Positions 17,126 through 25,324 of a DNA stretch of 42,458 nucleotides are shown here, in pieces (the first letter of the stretch is position 1; every line of letters begins with the position of its first letter). Under the pieces are notes generated by a model. It did no database searches. It was given only the letters and a program-made list of their open reading frames with translations, and was not told the origin of the DNA. This DNA is from Hydrogenophaga sp. GTDB lineage: Bacteria > Pseudomonadota > Gammaproteobacteria > Burkholderiales > Burkholderiaceae_C. Location of the stretch: contig JAUXNG010000076.1 in assembly GCA_030682835.1 (NCBI GenBank), forward strand, positions 1 to 42,458, written 5' to 3'. The position numbers and the translations under genes are program-made.

Positions 17126-18721
17126 ATGTCGCCCACCGCCCCGCTGCCCGCCCTGCCCGCGCCATGGCTCGGCGCCTTGCTCGATCAGCTCGCCGCGCGC
17201 CGTGGCGATGCCCTGGCGCTGAGCTGGCGTGACACGCAGGCGTCCCCGGTCTGGAGCGCCCTCACCTATGCCGCGCTGGCGCAGCGTGCTGACGCCATGG
17301 CGGCGTGCCTGCACCACCAGCACGGCGTGCGGCCGGGTGATCGCGTGGCCTGGCTCGGGCTGAACCACCCGGCACAGATCGCGCTGCTGTTTGCGCTGGC
17401 CCGGCTGGGCGCGCTGCTGGTGCCGTTGAACCACCGGCTCTCACCCGCCGAGTGGCAGGACGTCTTGCAGGACTGCCAACCCACGCTGCTGGTGCACGAC
17501 GCCAACCTGGGTGCCGCCGCACGCGACCTGTCACAACGGCTGCACCCGGGGCCGGCGCTGCTGCCGGTGGAGGCTTTTGACACATTCGAGCAAGCCGCCA
17601 CCAGCACCCAGCCTGAGGCAGGGGGGCTCGACAGCCCCGCGCTGCTCGTCTACACCTCGGGCACCACAGGTCGGCCCAAAGGGGCGGTGCACACGCAGCG
17701 CAACCTGCTGGCCAACATGGCCATCGCGGCACAGGTGCAGGCGCTGGGCGCGAGCGACACAGTGCTGACCGTGCTGCCGCTGTTCCATGTCGGCGGCTTG
17801 TGCATCCAGACGTTGCCGGCCCTTTCGGTGGGTGCGCACGTGCTGCTCATGAGCCGCTTCGATGCCGCGGCCACGCTGGCCTGCATCGGTGACGACCGCC
17901 CCACGCTCACGCTGCAGGTGCCGGCCACGCTTCAGGCCCTCACAGCCCACGCCGGCTGGCCGGGTGCGGACCTGTCCAGCCTGCGCGCCGTGTGGGCCGG
18001 CTCCAGCGTGTTGCCGTCAGCGCCTCTGAAGGCCTTCATGGACCGCGGTGTGCCCGTGTGCAACGTGTACGGCAGCACCGAAACAGGGCCGTTTTCCATC
18101 GCCCTGCCGCCGCCGCACGCGGCCAGCCACATAGGCTCCTGCGGCTGGGCCGCGCCGGGGGTCGAGGTGCAGCTGCTGGACACGAATGGCCAGGCGGTGG
18201 CGACGGGTCAGGTGGGCGAGGTGTGCGTGCGCGCCGACAACGTGGTGCACCACTACTGGCCCGACCACCCCGCACGCGATGCCGAGGGCTTTTTCCACAC
18301 CGGCGATCTGGCCCAGCAGGCGAGCGACGGCAGCCACACCGTGGTGGGCCGCGCCAAGGACATGATCATTTCGGGCGGCGAAAACATTTACCCGGCAGAG
18401 ATCGAGAACCTGCTGGTGCAGCACCCGGCCGTGGCCGATTGCGCCGTGATCGGCCAGCCCGACCCCCGCTGGGGCGAGGTGGCCGTGGCGGTGGTGGTGC
18501 TGCGGGAGCCCCCGCACATGGATGGGTGGGAAGCGCCGCTGCTCACCTGGCTCGACGGCCGGCTGGCGCGCTACAAGTGGCCGCGACGCTGGGTGCGGGT
18601 GGACAGCCTGCCGCGCACGGCACTGGGGAAGGTGCAGAAGGCGGCGCTGAAAACCTGGCTGGAGGGTGAGGGTTTCGACAGGCTCAGCCCGAGCGGGGTG
18701 ATCGGGGACACGTCTCGCTGA
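17126..18721 (+). CDS. AMP-dependent acyl-CoA synthetase/ligase
   Basis: A 531-residue adenylate-forming enzyme that activates a carboxylic acid as acyl-AMP and then acyl-CoA. The P-loop-like motif YTSGTTGRPKG lies at residues 176-186, YGSTETGP in the middle, and the C-terminal hinge and lysine region in GRAKDMIISGGENIYPAEIE and ALGKVQKAALK. It resembles the long/medium-chain fatty-acid and MenE-like CoA ligases; the substrate is not determinable. The last 16 residues come from a dispersed intergenic repeat (18671-18698) that has entered the 3' end, so the natural protein probably ended soon after KTWLE. It starts at ATG 17126, divergent from the response regulator. Confidence 0.9.
   Translation: MSPTAPLPALPAPWLGALLDQLAARRGDALALSWRDTQASPVWSALTYAALAQRADAMAACLHHQHGVRPGDRVAWLGLNHPAQIALLFALARLGALLVPLNHRLSPAEWQDVLQDCQPTLLVHDANLGAAARDLSQRLHPGPALLPVEAFDTFEQAATSTQPEAGGLDSPALLVYTSGTTGRPKGAVHTQRNLLANMAIAAQVQALGASDTVLTVLPLFHVGGLCIQTLPALSVGAHVLLMSRFDAAATLACIGDDRPTLTLQVPATLQALTAHAGWPGADLSSLRAVWAGSSVLPSAPLKAFMDRGVPVCNVYGSTETGPFSIALPPPHAASHIGSCGWAAPGVEVQLLDTNGQAVATGQVGEVCVRADNVVHHYWPDHPARDAEGFFHTGDLAQQASDGSHTVVGRAKDMIISGGENIYPAEIENLLVQHPAVADCAVIGQPDPRWGEVAVAVVVLREPPHMDGWEAPLLTWLDGRLARYKWPRRWVRVDSLPRTALGKVQKAALKTWLEGEGFDRLSPSGVIGDTSR
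18671..18698 (+). repeat. dispersed repeat copy A, inside the ligase 3' end
   Basis: GGTTTCGACAGGCTCAGCCC with the following GAGCGGGG. The core TTCGACAGGCTCA is shared with copy B at 18722-18748 and, inverted, with copy C at 18833-18860. It is translated here as GFDRLSPSG. This type of sequence is widespread between genes in proteobacteria. Confidence 0.8.
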
Positions 18722-18860
18722 GGGCTTCGACAGGCTCAACCCGAACGGAATGAGTGCGGCACAAACGGGGCTGGGCGTGGCCTGAATGCGGGATGAGTTG
18801 GCACAACTTCCGCGCTCGCCCTGCACCCCTCCCCGTTCGCCCTGAGCCTGTCGAAGGGCT
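18722..18860. repeat. inverted pair of dispersed repeats (copies B and C) between convergent genes
   Basis: Copy B (18722-18748, GGGCTTCGACAGGCTCAACC followed by CGAACGG) and copy C (18833-18860, the same element in reverse orientation) face each other across about 85 bases. They can form a long stem with about 25 mostly paired bases. They lie between the convergent acyl-CoA ligase and AmpG-like genes, where such a structure could act as a bidirectional transcription barrier or mRNA 3' stabiliser. No T-run follows, so it is not a classic intrinsic terminator. Confidence 0.75.
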
Positions 18861-18877
18861 CGTGCGACATGACCGCC

Positions 18878-20272
18878 TCAGGGCTTGACAGGCCCCTGCA
18901 TCCGGGTCGCCAGCCACACCAGCACCAGCACCGGCAGGCCCAGGAAGGCGGTTGCGGTGAAAAAGGTCGGGTAGTCGTAGGCATCGACAAAAGCGCCCGA
19001 ATAGCCGGCCAGCCACTTGGGCGCCAGCAGCATCATCGAGCTGAACAGCGCGTACTGCGTGGCCGAGTACTTCACGTTGGTGAGGCTGGACAGATAGGCG
19101 ATGAAAGCCGCTGACGCCACACCCGCGCTCAGGTTGTCGGCCGAGATCACGGCGATGAGCGCTGTCACGTCGTGCCCGTGGCCGGCGAGCCAGGCGAACA
19201 GCAGGTTGCTGCCGGCCGACAGCACGGCACCGAGCATGAGCACCCGCATCACGCCCAGCTTGAGCGACAGCGCGCCGCCAATGAAGGCGCCCACCAGCGT
19301 CATGATGACGCCGTAGACCTTGGTGACCGCGGCCACCTCGTCCTTGGTGTAGCCCATGTCGACATAGAACGGGTTGGCCATGATGCCCATCACCACGTCG
19401 CTGATGCGGTACACGCCGATCAGCGCCAGGATCAGCAGCGCCTGCTTGCCGTAGCGCTTCAGGAAGTCGGCAAAGGGCTCCACCAGCGCGCTGCGCAGCC
19501 ACTCGGCGGCGTTCTTCGAGGGTGGCAACTGCACGTGCACGGGCTCGCGCGAAAACAGCACGGTCAGCACGCCCACCAGCATGCTGGCGGCCATCACCAG
19601 GTAGGCGGTGGTCCAGGCGGCCTGCTGGTACAGCACGCCCGGGGCTGTGGCCGCAGCCCCGGTCACGGCGGGTGCCACCTCGGCGCGCGCGGCGATCCAC
19701 AGCACGCCGGCGCCGGCCCAGATCATGGCGATGCGGTAGCCGGTCTGGTAGGTGGCGGCCAGCGCACCCTGGTGCCGCACGTCGGCCGATTCGATGCGAT
19801 AGGCATCGAGCGCAATGTCCTGCGTGGCCGAGGCAAACGCCACGGCCAGCGCGCACCACACCACGGCTGTGAGTCCGGTGCGGGGGTCGGCCACCGCCAT
19901 GCCCACCAGCGACGCGATGATGGCCAGCTGCGAGAACAGCAGCCAGCTGCGCCGCCGGCCCATCCAGCGCGTGAACAGCGGCAGCGGCAGGCGGTCCACC
20001 AGCGGCGCCCAGCACCACTTGAAACCATATGCAAGTCCGACCCAGCTGAGGTAACCGATGGTGGTACGGTCCAGCCCCGCCTCGCGCAGGCGAAAGCTCA
20101 GCGTGCCCAGCACCAGCAGCAGCGGCAGACCGGCCGAAAAGCCCAGCGCCAGCATGCGCAGACTGGCCGGCTCCAGGTACACGCGCAGGGTGTCGGCCCA
20201 GCTCAGACGCGCAGGCTCGGGATCGCCCAACGGGGGAGCAGCAGGCAAGGTGGGAGACGGCAGCAGCGGCAT
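18878..20272 (-). CDS. ampG: AmpG-like MFS permease
   Basis: A 464-residue inner-membrane protein with about 12 hydrophobic helices. It resembles AmpG, which imports GlcNAc-anhydroMurNAc peptides for cell-wall recycling and indirectly controls AmpC beta-lactamase induction. Supporting blocks are GFSAGLPLLLVLGTLSFRLREAG, LSWVGLAYGFKWCWAPLVD, the A-loop ending RRRSWLL, SATQDIALDAYRIE, and the second-half YVDMGYTKDEVA and TNVKYSATQYALFSS segments. Length is within the family range. Start: ATG 20272 (MPLLPS) is preferred to TTG 20281; neither has a clear ribosome-binding site. It is divergent from the M48 protease gene with a 53-base gap. Confidence 0.9.
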   Translation of the reverse strand: MPLLPSPTLPAAPPLGDPEPARLSWADTLRVYLEPASLRMLALGFSAGLPLLLVLGTLSFRLREAGLDRTTIGYLSWVGLAYGFKWCWAPLVDRLPLPLFTRWMGRRRSWLLFSQLAIIASLVGMAVADPRTGLTAVVWCALAVAFASATQDIALDAYRIESADVRHQGALAATYQTGYRIAMIWAGAGVLWIAARAEVAPAVTGAAATAPGVLYQQAAWTTAYLVMAASMLVGVLTVLFSREPVHVQLPPSKNAAEWLRSALVEPFADFLKRYGKQALLILALIGVYRISDVVMGIMANPFYVDMGYTKDEVAAVTKVYGVIMTLVGAFIGGALSLKLGVMRVLMLGAVLSAGSNLLFAWLAGHGHDVTALIAVISADNLSAGVASAAFIAYLSSLTNVKYSATQYALFSSMMLLAPKWLAGYSGAFVDAYDYPTFFTATAFLGLPVLVLVWLATRMQGPVKP

Positions 20273-20325
20273 GGTGGGCAAGGTGGGGATGCGCGCGGTC
20301 GCACGCTTTTGTCTATTATTGATTC

Positions 20326-21195
20326 ATGTGCTTCCTATGCGACCTCAAGTCCCCCGCCCCGGCGGCCACACCTCCCGATCACGTGTGGTCCGCCCGGCGC
20401 GCGTTCCTGCTCGCAGGCACGGCGGCCGCAGCGGGCGCAGCCCTGCCTGCAGCTGCTCAAGTGGACGTGGGCAAGGCCTCGGCCATGCGCAAGCTGGTGC
20501 CGGCCGAAGAGCTGGAAGCGGCCGCCCAGCAGCAGTACGGCCAGATGATGAGCGAGGCCAACAGCAAACGCGCGCTGCTGCCGGCGAACCACCCGCAAGT
20601 GCAGCGCCTGCGCCGCATCGCCCAGCGGCTGATTCCGCACAGCCCGGCCTGGAACAGCCGCGCCGCGCAATGGAAATGGGAGGTGAACCTGATCGAAAGC
20701 CCGCAGATCAACGCCTTCTGCATGCCCGGCGGCAAGATCGCGTTCTACACCGGGATCCTGGAAAAGCTGGAACTGAGCGACGACGAGTCGGCCATGATCA
20801 TGGGCCACGAGATGGCCCATGCGCTGCGCGAACACGCCCGTGCCCGGGTGGCCAAGAGCAGCGCCACCAACATCGGGCTGCGCCTGGGTGCACAACTGCT
20901 GGGCCTGGGCCAGCTCGGCGACATGGCGGCCGGCATGGGTGCGCAACTGCTCACCCTTCGCTTCAGCCGGGAAGACGAGACCGAGGCCGACCTGGTGGGC
21001 CTGGAGCTGGCGGCCCGCTCGGCCTATCAGCCGCGCGCCAGCGTGACGCTGTGGCAGAAAATGACCACGGCCAACAGCGGCGCTGGTGGCCCCAGCTTCC
21101 TCTCCACCCACCCGCCGGGGCCCAATCGCATCCGCGAACTGGAATCCAATGTGCCACGGGTGCAGGGCCTGTACGAGCAGGCGCGCCGGGGATAA
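20326..21195 (+). CDS. M48-family metalloprotease, exported
   Basis: A 289-residue periplasmic zinc protease resembling LoiP/YggG. The zinc-binding HEMAH motif is at residues 161-165, with the downstream ETEAD ligand block near 218-222 and the late STHPPGPNRIRELE segment typical of the family. Residues 20-45 carry two arginines before a hydrophobic core (SARRAFLLAG) and an A-A-A-Q cleavage-like site, suggesting export, possibly by the Tat route. The likely role is quality control of outer-membrane or periplasmic proteins. A TATTAT hexamer lies only seven bases upstream of the ATG, so the mRNA could have almost no leader, but no matching -35 is evident. Confidence 0.92.
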   Translation: MCFLCDLKSPAPAATPPDHVWSARRAFLLAGTAAAAGAALPAAAQVDVGKASAMRKLVPAEELEAAAQQQYGQMMSEANSKRALLPANHPQVQRLRRIAQRLIPHSPAWNSRAAQWKWEVNLIESPQINAFCMPGGKIAFYTGILEKLELSDDESAMIMGHEMAHALREHARARVAKSSATNIGLRLGAQLLGLGQLGDMAAGMGAQLLTLRFSREDETEADLVGLELAARSAYQPRASVTLWQKMTTANSGAGGPSFLSTHPPGPNRIRELESNVPRVQGLYEQARRG

Positions 21196-21210
21196 CCCCC
21201 CAGGCAATCT

Positions 21211-21489
21211 TCAAGGAGCGGGTTTCTTGTGGCTTATCAGCTCACTCACCCACACCGGGCGGCCCGACCTGCGTTCCTGCTTCACATCCATTCTCACTTC
21301 GGGCGAGTACCAGTAGGTGTCGTCCTGACGGCCCGAGTTTCCATTGGAATTCTTGAAATAGCCTCGGTGCTCGATTCTGTAGGCCATGAATTTACCCGCA
21401 GGCACCGTGACCTCCTCATAGGCCACCACTTCGACCTTTGCCACGCACTTCCTGGTTTTGCTGTGGGCGCGTGTGCGCACGCCTGTCAT
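21211..21489 (-). pseudogene. C-terminal fragment of a DUF3108-like protein (5'-truncated remnant)
   Basis: The 92-residue frame contains VEVVAYEEVTVPAGKFMAYRIE followed by DDTYWYSPEVRMDVKQERR and ends ELISHK. This pattern (VPAG-F, then WYSPEV, then VK-E) is what I associate with the last quarter of larger envelope proteins of the DUF3108 type. Nothing before residue 18 matches, and the upstream side runs into the start of the phosphatase gene on the other strand. I read it as the 3' remnant of a longer gene cut at about 21465. It could instead be a short functional protein; no ribosome-binding site favours that. Confidence 0.5.
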
Positions 21490-22924
21490 CTTTGGCTCGG
21501 TACTTTATTCGGCCACGCTGGATCAACCGGCCGCACTCCCCCTACTGGAAAAACCGCTGGTGGAAGAGGCCGTCCATGCTCTCTGGGCATCGCGGCGAGA
21601 CTTGGTTGAACGCAGCCTCATTCCCATCTCCGTTGCCTGGCCCGCGTCCCGCGGGTTAACCGACGCCCTTCTGGCAGCGACTGGCAAGGCTTTGGCCGAG
21701 GGGCGCGACCCGCATGGGTTCATGCGGACCTACGCTGCAGAGATGGACGGGGGCATCACCATCAAAACGAGCACCCCACCCGAGCCTGTGCTGGTGGGAA
21801 CCGCCTTTGTCTTTGCCAGTTGCCAGTACCCCGCCGGCGTGCTTGACGGGCAACCGGCTGCGCGCTCGATAGACCGGCTGAACGACCGTATCGGAAAGGC
21901 GACGACGTTCCCGCCGATCGACGCCTTGTTGTTGCTAGGCGACCAAATCTATGCCGATGCCAGCTACGGCCTGCTGGACCCACGCCACCCGCAAGACCGC
22001 TATGCCGCAGCGCACCAGAAATGGCGTGCTGCGCTAGAGGCGCGTGTGTACATCAAGAGGCTGGAACAACGCAATCGGGTGTTCGCCATGCCCGACGACC
22101 ACGAAATCGCGGACAACTGGGAGCCCGCACCGGGGCCCGACCATCAGCGCCTGAAAGACGTGGCGCTGCAGGCTTTCGCGCACGAGCGGGGCAACCGCAA
22201 ACCAGTGGGAACACCGTTGCGGGGCTGGTGGGGTACCGTGAACGTGGGCGGTGGCCATGAGGTTTTCATGCTCGACACCCGCACCCAGCGCGATCCACGA
22301 CCATGGGGCCCACTCACCTCTGTCCAGCCGGCCCATCTGATCGACGCCGCGCAGCGCGATGCATTGAAGGCGTGGCTGCACGCGGCCCACCAGCGCGACC
22401 AGGAGACGGGCCGCTGCCAACCCAAGTTGATCTCATCGGCCGTTTGGCTGCTGCCGCGACACGTGGGCCGTGAGGATCCCGAGGGACACGCCCAGGAAGG
22501 GCCTGCGGCGCTGAGTGACAGCTGGGACGGCTATCCGCCAAGCCTGCATTGGCTACTGACGCTGATCGCGCAGGACGGCATCGGCGGTGTGGTGGTGCTG
22601 TGCGGCGACGGTCACCTGGCAGGGCACACCGTGGCTCGACTGACCTGCGGCGGGCACACGGTGGAACTGCATGTGCTCCAGGCGCCCGCTTTGTACGCGC
22701 CGTTTCCATTCGCCAACGCCCAACCTCACCAGTTCGCCACCCATGACCGCTTCGGTTGGACCTGGGATGAACGCCAGGTGAGCTGCTTATCTGAGAGTGC
22801 GCTCTGGCCAATGGGCGATGGGTTTACCCTGCTTGAAGTCCTTCCGGATGAGCGCGGATGGATGGTACGCGCCACCTTCGACACCGGACCGTCGACACGC
22901 CAGGTGTGCTGGCGGGTCACGTGA
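21458..22924 (+). CDS. PhoD-like metallophosphatase, N-terminus uncertain
   Basis: Up to 488 residues. Metallophosphoesterase motifs of the PhoD-like type are in order: FVFASCQYPAG, LLLGDQIYAD, MPDDHEIADNW and LCGDGHLAGH. The enzyme should bind Fe/Ca or similar metals and hydrolyse phosphodiesters or phosphomonoesters; the substrate is unknown and no signal peptide is seen. The start is unclear. The only candidates near the homologous region are TTG 21458 and GTG 21473, without a good ribosome-binding site, and the open frame extends back to 21422 without an ATG. It faces, and slightly overlaps, the truncated reverse-strand fragment, so its own 5' end may have been lost in the same event. Confidence 0.8.
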   Translation: MLWARVRTPVIFGSVLYSATLDQPAALPLLEKPLVEEAVHALWASRRDLVERSLIPISVAWPASRGLTDALLAATGKALAEGRDPHGFMRTYAAEMDGGITIKTSTPPEPVLVGTAFVFASCQYPAGVLDGQPAARSIDRLNDRIGKATTFPPIDALLLLGDQIYADASYGLLDPRHPQDRYAAAHQKWRAALEARVYIKRLEQRNRVFAMPDDHEIADNWEPAPGPDHQRLKDVALQAFAHERGNRKPVGTPLRGWWGTVNVGGGHEVFMLDTRTQRDPRPWGPLTSVQPAHLIDAAQRDALKAWLHAAHQRDQETGRCQPKLISSAVWLLPRHVGREDPEGHAQEGPAALSDSWDGYPPSLHWLLTLIAQDGIGGVVVLCGDGHLAGHTVARLTCGGHTVELHVLQAPALYAPFPFANAQPHQFATHDRFGWTWDERQVSCLSESALWPMGDGFTLLEVLPDERGWMVRATFDTGPSTRQVCWRVT

Positions 22925-22942
22925 GCGCAAGAGGCTGCTGCC

Positions 22943-23581
22943 TCAATTCCCCTTCACATACGGGTTGGAGCGCCGCTCCTCACCAAACGTGCTTTCCGGC
23001 CCATGGCCGGGAATGAACACCGTGTCGTCGCCCATGGGCCACAGGCGCTGTGTGATGCTGCTGATGAGCTGGGCGTGGTTGCCCTGGGGGAAATCGGTGC
23101 GGCCGATGCTGCCGGCAAACAGCACGTCGCCCACGAACGCCCGCTTCGCTTCTTTTGAGTGGAACACCACATGGCCCGGCGTGTGGCCGGGGCAGTGGCG
23201 CACGTCGAGCGTGCAGCGACCGATCTGCACCGTGTCGCCGTCGGCGAGCCAGCGCGTGGGCGTGAAGCGCTCGCTGGGAGGGAAACCAAACATCTGGCTC
23301 TGCTGTGGCAGGCCGTCGATCCAGAACTGGTCGCCCGGGTGCGGGCCGATGATGGGCAAAGCCAGGCGTTCGGCCAGTTCGTGGGTGCCGCCGGCGTGGT
23401 CGATGTGTGCGTGGGTGAGCCAGATGGCCTTGAGGCTAAGCCCCAGGCGGGTGATCTCGGCCAGCAGGCGGTCGAGGTCGCCGCCCGGGTCGATCACGGC
23501 GGCGTCCAGTGTGTCGTCGCACCAGACGATGGAGCAGTTCTGGGCGAAGGCGGTGACGGGGACGGTGAGGTAGCGGAGCAT
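22943..23581 (-). CDS. MBL-fold metallo-hydrolase (YcbL/glyoxalase II-like)
   Basis: A 212-residue protein of the metallo-beta-lactamase fold. The metal site THAHIDHAGG has H57, H59, D61 and H62; CPGHTPGHVVF and VGDVLFAGSIGRTD supply further ligands, and FIPGHGPESTFGEERRSNPY is the typical end of YcbL-like hydrolases. The family hydrolyses thioesters such as S-lactoylglutathione; the natural substrate here is not established. ATG 23581 (MLRYLTVPV) matches the family start; an upstream start would add 15 unrelated residues. It is the last gene of a possible reverse-strand run with the HPF-like and baeRF-like genes, 60 bases after the former. Confidence 0.92.
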   Translation of the reverse strand: MLRYLTVPVTAFAQNCSIVWCDDTLDAAVIDPGGDLDRLLAEITRLGLSLKAIWLTHAHIDHAGGTHELAERLALPIIGPHPGDQFWIDGLPQQSQMFGFPPSERFTPTRWLADGDTVQIGRCTLDVRHCPGHTPGHVVFHSKEAKRAFVGDVLFAGSIGRTDFPQGNHAQLISSITQRLWPMGDDTVFIPGHGPESTFGEERRSNPYVKGN

Positions 23582-23641
23582 GGCGGGCGCGCGGCGGTGG
23601 AGGAGCGTGAATCGTATCCCCCCCACCGCCCCGCGTGCCGG

Positions 23642-23983
23642 TCAGACCTCTTTGTGCGCGTTCGAGCGTTGCGCCGTGGTCAGGCGGCCGAGCTGGGTTT
23701 CCAGCTGGCGGGCCAGTTTGTCAGCGGCTGCCTGCACCGCCTGGGGCAGCGTGGCGGCCAGCGCGGTGGCGGCCACAGGCTGGCGCCCTTCCAGACGCGC
23801 CTCGACCATGCAACGCTGGTCGCGCTGCCCGGTTTTGCCGGCGTTCTCGTCGCCCAGATGCACCTCCACGCGGGTGATCTGGTCGGTGAAGCGACGCAGG
23901 GCGTTCTCCACCGTGGCGCTGACCTGTTCGGCGAGGGCTTCACGGCCCTCGATGTTGTCGTCGGTGTTGACCTGAATTTTCAT
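23642..23983 (-). CDS. HPF/RaiA-family ribosome-associated protein
   Basis: A 113-residue protein of the size of short hibernation factors. It begins MKIQVNTDDNIEG, continues with VSATVENALRRFTDQITRVEVHLGDEN, and ends in the helix QAVQAAADKLARQLETQLGR. This beta-alpha-beta-beta-beta-alpha pattern fits the HPF/RaiA (YfiA) family, which binds the 30S A/P sites and silences ribosomes. It has diverged from canonical HPF, so the exact activity is inferred. GGAGA lies five bases before the ATG. The gene is 48 bases downstream of the baeRF-like gene, suggesting a ribosome-state module. Confidence 0.78.
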   Translation of the reverse strand: MKIQVNTDDNIEGREALAEQVSATVENALRRFTDQITRVEVHLGDENAGKTGQRDQRCMVEARLEGRQPVAATALAATLPQAVQAAADKLARQLETQLGRLTTAQRSNAHKEV

Positions 23984-24031
23984 GAAGTCTCCATGGATGG
24001 GGAAATGGGTAGTGCAGAGAGCCGGATGGCT

Positions 24032-25183
24032 TCAGTGGCGGAAGGTGGCGGCCAGGCCGGTGTCGGTGGGCATGCGGGCGGCGGCAATCACGCGCACCTC
24101 GCCACCCATGCGCTCGACCAGTTCGCCGATGTCGTCGAGCAGGTCGTCCACCAGCGGGTTGGCCAGTTCGGCGAGTTCAACGTGGCCGGTCTCGGGGTCC
24201 AGGCTGCCGGCCACCTGGCGCTCGTCCTCGATCAGCAGCGTGGCGACCCGTCCCTGGGCGGCCGCGCGGGCCACCTCGTGCAACTCGTTGCTGCCCAGAC
24301 CCTTGGCATGGGCAGCGCCGTAGGCGTCGCCCCAGGCCTGCTGGCGGGCCAGGTACTGGGGCTCGACCACCGCCCAGGCGCGCTCGGCGAGCGTGCGGAT
24401 GTCGAGCGCTTCCGGGTTGATCTCCAGCCCGTCGGGCAGCAGCAGGCTGTTGTGGCTGGCCTGGTGGAAACGGTGGTGGTGTTCGGGCAGTGCGGCCAGC
24501 AGCAGAGGCAGTCCGGTGGGCTTGGAATGGTGGTCGATCAGGGCACGGTCGAGCGCGCGGAAATAGCGGTCGGCGTCCAGGTCGACCTCGTCCTTCTTGC
24601 CGCCCGTGCTGTGCATCAGCGGCGTGCTGCCCGGGCCAATGCCGCCGCGGGAGGACACGGTCTGGTGCGGCTCGGTGAGCTGGTCGCCCAGCGCTTCGGT
24701 GGAGGTGCGGGGCACTTCGGGGGCCAGGTCGACTTCGGTCAGACCGTGTCGGTTGCCCTCGAACAGGCGGGCCTTGTCGCGGCTGAGGCTGAGCACCTGG
24801 TAGCGGTCGACCGACTGCAGGAAGCGGCGCAGCGGTTTCACGTGGAAGCTGGTGGCGGCCAGAGCCAGCTCGGGTACCGGGCGCGGCAGCACGAACACGC
24901 GAAACACGTCGGCACTGCCCAGCACGGCCAGCCCGTCGAGCGTGTGGTTCCAGAAATCTTCATTACCGGCCAGCTCGCGAAACGGCGCCATCAGGGCCTG
25001 CACGTCGGCCTCGGGGTGGGCATGGCGCAGCGAGGCTTCAAGCGTTTCGATGCCCTGGCGGAAACGGATCGGGTCCTGCCGGTTGTCGGGGTGGCTGCGG
25101 TGCGTCGGCTGGTACAGCGACAGGCAGGGCGGCGTGACCTGGGACGTCAGCTCTTTCAGAGAGGCGGGGGTCAATGGATGCAT
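24032..25183 (-). CDS. baeRF-like (bacterial archaeo-eukaryotic release-factor-fold) protein
   Basis: A 383-residue cytoplasmic protein. It starts MHPLTPASLKELTSQVTPPCLSLYQPTHR and later has LAVLGSADVFRVFVLPRPVP, VLSLSRDKARLFEG and a C-terminal region with VATLLIEDER and a DDIGELVERMGGEVRVI stretch. This layout matches the eRF1/pelota-related bacterial proteins named baeRF, often annotated as hypothetical. They have been proposed to act in ribosome rescue or nascent-chain release. I do not see a GGQ motif, so peptidyl-tRNA hydrolysis by the classic mechanism is not supported. ATG 25183 is chosen because AGGAG lies nine bases upstream; GTG 25189 is too close to it. Confidence 0.68.
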   Translation of the reverse strand: MHPLTPASLKELTSQVTPPCLSLYQPTHRSHPDNRQDPIRFRQGIETLEASLRHAHPEADVQALMAPFRELAGNEDFWNHTLDGLAVLGSADVFRVFVLPRPVPELALAATSFHVKPLRRFLQSVDRYQVLSLSRDKARLFEGNRHGLTEVDLAPEVPRTSTEALGDQLTEPHQTVSSRGGIGPGSTPLMHSTGGKKDEVDLDADRYFRALDRALIDHHSKPTGLPLLLAALPEHHHRFHQASHNSLLLPDGLEINPEALDIRTLAERAWAVVEPQYLARQQAWGDAYGAAHAKGLGSNELHEVARAAAQGRVATLLIEDERQVAGSLDPETGHVELAELANPLVDDLLDDIGELVERMGGEVRVIAAARMPTDTGLAATFRH

Positions 25184-25202
25184 GGGCACAGTCTCCTGAT
25201 GA

Positions 25203-25244
25203 GTCAGACGGCAGCTGAACCGGAAGGTTCACACCGTCAGACGG
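25203..25244. promoter_or_regulatory. direct repeat GTCAGACGG upstream of the baeRF-like gene
   Basis: GTCAGACGG occurs at 25203-25211 and again at 25236-25244, 33 bases apart (about three helical turns), in the 141-base gap before the baeRF-like start. Such spacing fits two sites for a dimeric regulator on one DNA face. No regulator is identified and chance is possible. Confidence 0.25.
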
Positions 25245-25324
25245 AGAACCACCCTACAAGAGGCACGCAGCGGGGTCGGTTCGATGGCGCACCCACAGGC
25301 CCGGGCCGGCTGGCACGCCCGTGC

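Noticed and set aside
20291..20326. Leaderless promoter for the M48 protease gene
   Set aside because: TATTAT is well placed, but no -35 is visible at the right distance; too weak to annotate.
18684..20548. Long frames on both strands through the AmpG-like gene
   Set aside because: Arg/Gly/Ala-rich shadow translations; the AmpG-like reading has membrane helices and family motifs.
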